From positions 1 to 8,469 of the forward strand of contig JAEWLD010000155.1 in NCBI GenBank assembly GCA_023393485.1: 8,469 bases of DNA, in the 5' to 3' direction. Source of the DNA: Bacteroidota bacterium. Lineage in GTDB: Bacteria > Bacteroidota > Bacteroidia > Flavobacteriales > Flavobacteriaceae. A program made the translations under genes and the position numbers. A model generated the notes under the pieces. It was not told the DNA's origin and searched no databases. It saw only the letters and a program-made list of their open reading frames with translations. Below, one piece after another: positions 6,917 through 8,469 of this stretch. The number at the start of each line of letters is the position of its first letter. The stretch's first letter is position 1.

Positions 6917-8469
6917 GTGAAACAGTTTTACTTTCTTTCATTATTGGTAGTAACGTGTGTTGCCAAAGCGCAAATCGTCAACATTCCCGATGCGAATTTT
7001 AAAAACGCGCTCATCAACACGCTTTGTGTCGCCGAATATTCCTGGGAACCGGCTACCGACGACGCGGACACCAACAACGACGGTGAAATCCAGCTATCTG
7101 AAGCTGCGGCTGTGCAATGTTTGAAACTTGCCAACCAAAACATCGCTTCATTGGAAGGCATCGGGAATTTTACCAATCTGATGTTTTTGGTCTGCCCGTA
7201 CAATCAGTTGACGTCGCTTACCGTGACCAATCCGTCGTTGGTTGAACTCGATTGCAGCCACAACCAACTGACTTCGTTGACAACTGACTTCATAAACAGC
7301 TGTGATTATGAAACCACGCTGGATTGCAGCTATAACAACCTGACGTCTGTAAACTTGCCGGCAGACCCATTTTATTTCATCAATTGTTCTTTCAACCAAA
7401 TGACAGAATTCACGCTTCCGCCCGGAACCGGGGTTCAATACCTGTCATTGGACGGCAATCTTTTTACGACTTTTGACTCAGCGACAGTCAGTTATATGAC
7501 GCATTTATCGCTTAGCGACTGCCCGTTGCTGACCACTGCTACCGTACGGACTGAATCGGCTTGGATTTCCGAAAATCCTCAACTGGTTTCGCTGGTATTG
7601 GGCTCTGATGGCGAATACACGGTGACAAATAATCCTGTACTGCAATCAATCAGTGTCAAAGACGGTTATTATGGCTATATCGACGGCGATTTTCCCGATC
7701 CGCATTATACAATTTCAGACAACCCGATGCTCGAATTTGTCTGTATGGACGATATTGGTGCGTGGTATTATGAAGGCGAATGGTTTTTCCAGACCGAAAT
7801 GATGAATCTTTACGGGCTTCAGGCCGGCGTGAATAAAACGTTTTATTGCGACTTGACACCCGGCGGAACATACAACACGATTGCCGGTACAATTCATTTT
7901 GATTGCGGCGGCGGCAATGTGGCTGTCGATAACGGGGACGTGCAGATCAATCTAGATGAAGGCAACAACGGCAGCATCAACGCGGTTACAGGACCAACAA
8001 ACAATGGCAGTTTTGTGTTTTATACCAATAACAGCGGAATCGTTATGCCATCTTTTGGCAACGATTATTTTACCGTAACGCCGCCCAGCCAGACCTATTC
8101 GTTCAACGGTTCGTTTGAAATGCAGGTGATGGATTTTTGCGTCAGCCCAAAAGGCGTCCATCCCGATCTCGAAGTTTCGTTGATTCCGCTGGTACCGGCG
8201 CGCCCGGGATTTGACGCGGTCTACAAAATCGTCTATCGGAATGCCGGCACTGAGATACAGTCAGGAACGCTCAGCTTCAATTTTGAAGATGACAAAACCG
8301 ATCTTGTTTCAGCCGTTCCCGAGGCTTTGAGCCAGAGCGTAAACCTGTTGAGTTGGGATTTTGCCGGGCTTAATCCGTTTGAAACCCGGGAAATCATTGT
8401 AACGCTAAACGTCAATTCTTCGGTGGAATCGCCTGCCGTAAACAATGGCGATCTGCTTCATTTTACAGC
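6917..8469 (+). CDS. Secreted leucine-rich-repeat protein (3' partial)
   Basis: Open from a GTG at 6917 to the window end, 517 whole codons with no stop. The GTG is chosen because it lies 3 bp after the previous stop and yields an ideal signal peptide, MKQFYFLSLLVVTCVAKAQ, with cleavage after AKA. An EF-hand-like calcium loop, DTNNDGEIQLSE, is at residues 51-62. Residues 68 to about 276 are leucine-rich repeats: LDCSHNQLTSL (111), LDCSYNNLTSV (135), INCSFNQMTEF (155), then looser NP-containing units. Residues from about 317 repeat the central module of the upstream gene, with Cys330, DFCVSP (Cys408) and ARPGFD (428-433). The missing end should hold a DUF11-like domain and a T9SS sorting domain, judged from the partner gene; this is a prediction. 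No Shine-Dalgarno is visible before the GTG, so translation may be coupled to the gene at 4943. Likely a surface or secreted binding protein; its ligand is unknown. Confidence 0.88.
   Translation, partial: MKQFYFLSLLVVTCVAKAQIVNIPDANFKNALINTLCVAEYSWEPATDDADTNNDGEIQLSEAAAVQCLKLANQNIASLEGIGNFTNLMFLVCPYNQLTSLTVTNPSLVELDCSHNQLTSLTTDFINSCDYETTLDCSYNNLTSVNLPADPFYFINCSFNQMTEFTLPPGTGVQYLSLDGNLFTTFDSATVSYMTHLSLSDCPLLTTATVRTESAWISENPQLVSLVLGSDGEYTVTNNPVLQSISVKDGYYGYIDGDFPDPHYTISDNPMLEFVCMDDIGAWYYEGEWFFQTEMMNLYGLQAGVNKTFYCDLTPGGTYNTIAGTIHFDCGGGNVAVDNGDVQINLDEGNNGSINAVTGPTNNGSFVFYTNNSGIVMPSFGNDYFTVTPPSQTYSFNGSFEMQVMDFCVSPKGVHPDLEVSLIPLVPARPGFDAVYKIVYRNAGTEIQSGTLSFNFEDDKTDLVSAVPEALSQSVNLLSWDFAGLNPFETREIIVTLNVNSSVESPAVNNGDLLHFT
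7118..7744 (+). repeat. Leucine-rich repeat array of the last gene
   Basis: Repeat units begin near residues 69, 91, 111, 135, 155 and 176, with spacings of 22, 20, 24, 20 and 21 residues. This is normal for bacterial leucine-rich repeats. The best units read L-D-C-S-x-N-x-L-T-S-(L/V). From residue 217 a different unit takes over: ISENPQLVSLVL (217), VTNNPVLQSISV (236) and ISDNPMLEFVCM (266), with spacings of 19 and 30. The array ends at about residue 276. Confidence 0.75.
7865..8469 (+). repeat. Shared central module, copy 2 (cut by window end)
   Basis: Residues about 317-517 of the last gene match the central module of the gene at 4943. The first half is more diverged: it starts NTIAGTIHFDCGGG and has a Gly/Asn-rich stretch near residues 341-365. 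The second half, from PDLEVSLIP (416) through LSFNFEDD and IVTLNVNSS, follows copy 1 closely. The cysteine spacing is 78 residues here and 73 in copy 1. Confidence 0.72.

Noticed and set aside
6928..7438. Minus-strand open frames in the last part of the window
   Set aside because: They are antisense to the leucine-rich-repeat gene, whose plus-strand frame has a signal peptide, repeats and a shared module and stays open to the window end.
7118..7744. CRISPR-like or nucleotide tandem repeat
   Set aside because: The repetition is at protein level (leucine-rich repeats); the DNA units are not identical and have no constant spacer pattern.
1..8469. Mobile element, phage or defence system
   Set aside because: No transposase, integrase, nuclease, toxin-antitoxin pair, terminal inverted repeats or tRNA-linked attachment site was found on either strand.

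Overview
The window looks like ordinary chromosome from a member of the Bacteroidota, most likely Flavobacteriaceae. The evidence is three secreted proteins of the type IX secretion system (T9SS) kind, two with a visible type A C-terminal sorting domain. The lpd and pabB products are also Bacteroidota-like, ribosome binding sites are weak, and one or two candidate promoters resemble the Bacteroidota -7 element TAnnTTTG. Base composition is moderate by eye, on the rich side for a Flavobacterium. I see no tRNA, rRNA, CRISPR array, insertion sequence, phage gene or transfer signature.

Layout: (1) 1-891 (+) is the 3' part of a secreted protein with HAF-like extracellular repeats and a T9SS sorting domain, followed by a rho-independent terminator at 918-949. 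(2) 945-2231 (-) is pabB, aminodeoxychorismate synthase component I (folate pathway), convergent with gene 1. (3) 2383-3339 (+) is a DUF4349 lipoprotein-like membrane protein, divergent from pabB. (4) A shared bidirectional terminator at 3349-3398 separates it from (5) 3415-4818 (-), lpdA, dihydrolipoyl dehydrogenase (E3). (6) An AT-rich divergent intergenic region, 4819-4942, precedes (7) 4943-6913 (+), a secreted protein with a choice-of-anchor J domain, a beta-rich central module, a DUF11/DUF7619-like domain and a T9SS sorting domain. (8) Only 3 bp later, 6917-8469 (+) begins a second secreted protein with an EF-hand-like loop and leucine-rich repeats, fused to the same central module. It runs off the right edge with no stop codon.

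The two housekeeping enzymes and the DUF4349 protein each appear monocistronic because their neighbours point the other way. Genes 7 and 8 are almost certainly one transcript and read as paralogues that share a C-terminal chassis but carry different N-terminal binding domains. This is a typical way for flavobacteria to diversify cell-surface or secreted adhesin-like proteins. I found no clearly novel system. The most interesting points are the module swap between genes 7 and 8, the conserved cysteine pair in their shared module, the mixed repeat classes in gene 8, and the repeat spacing in gene 1.
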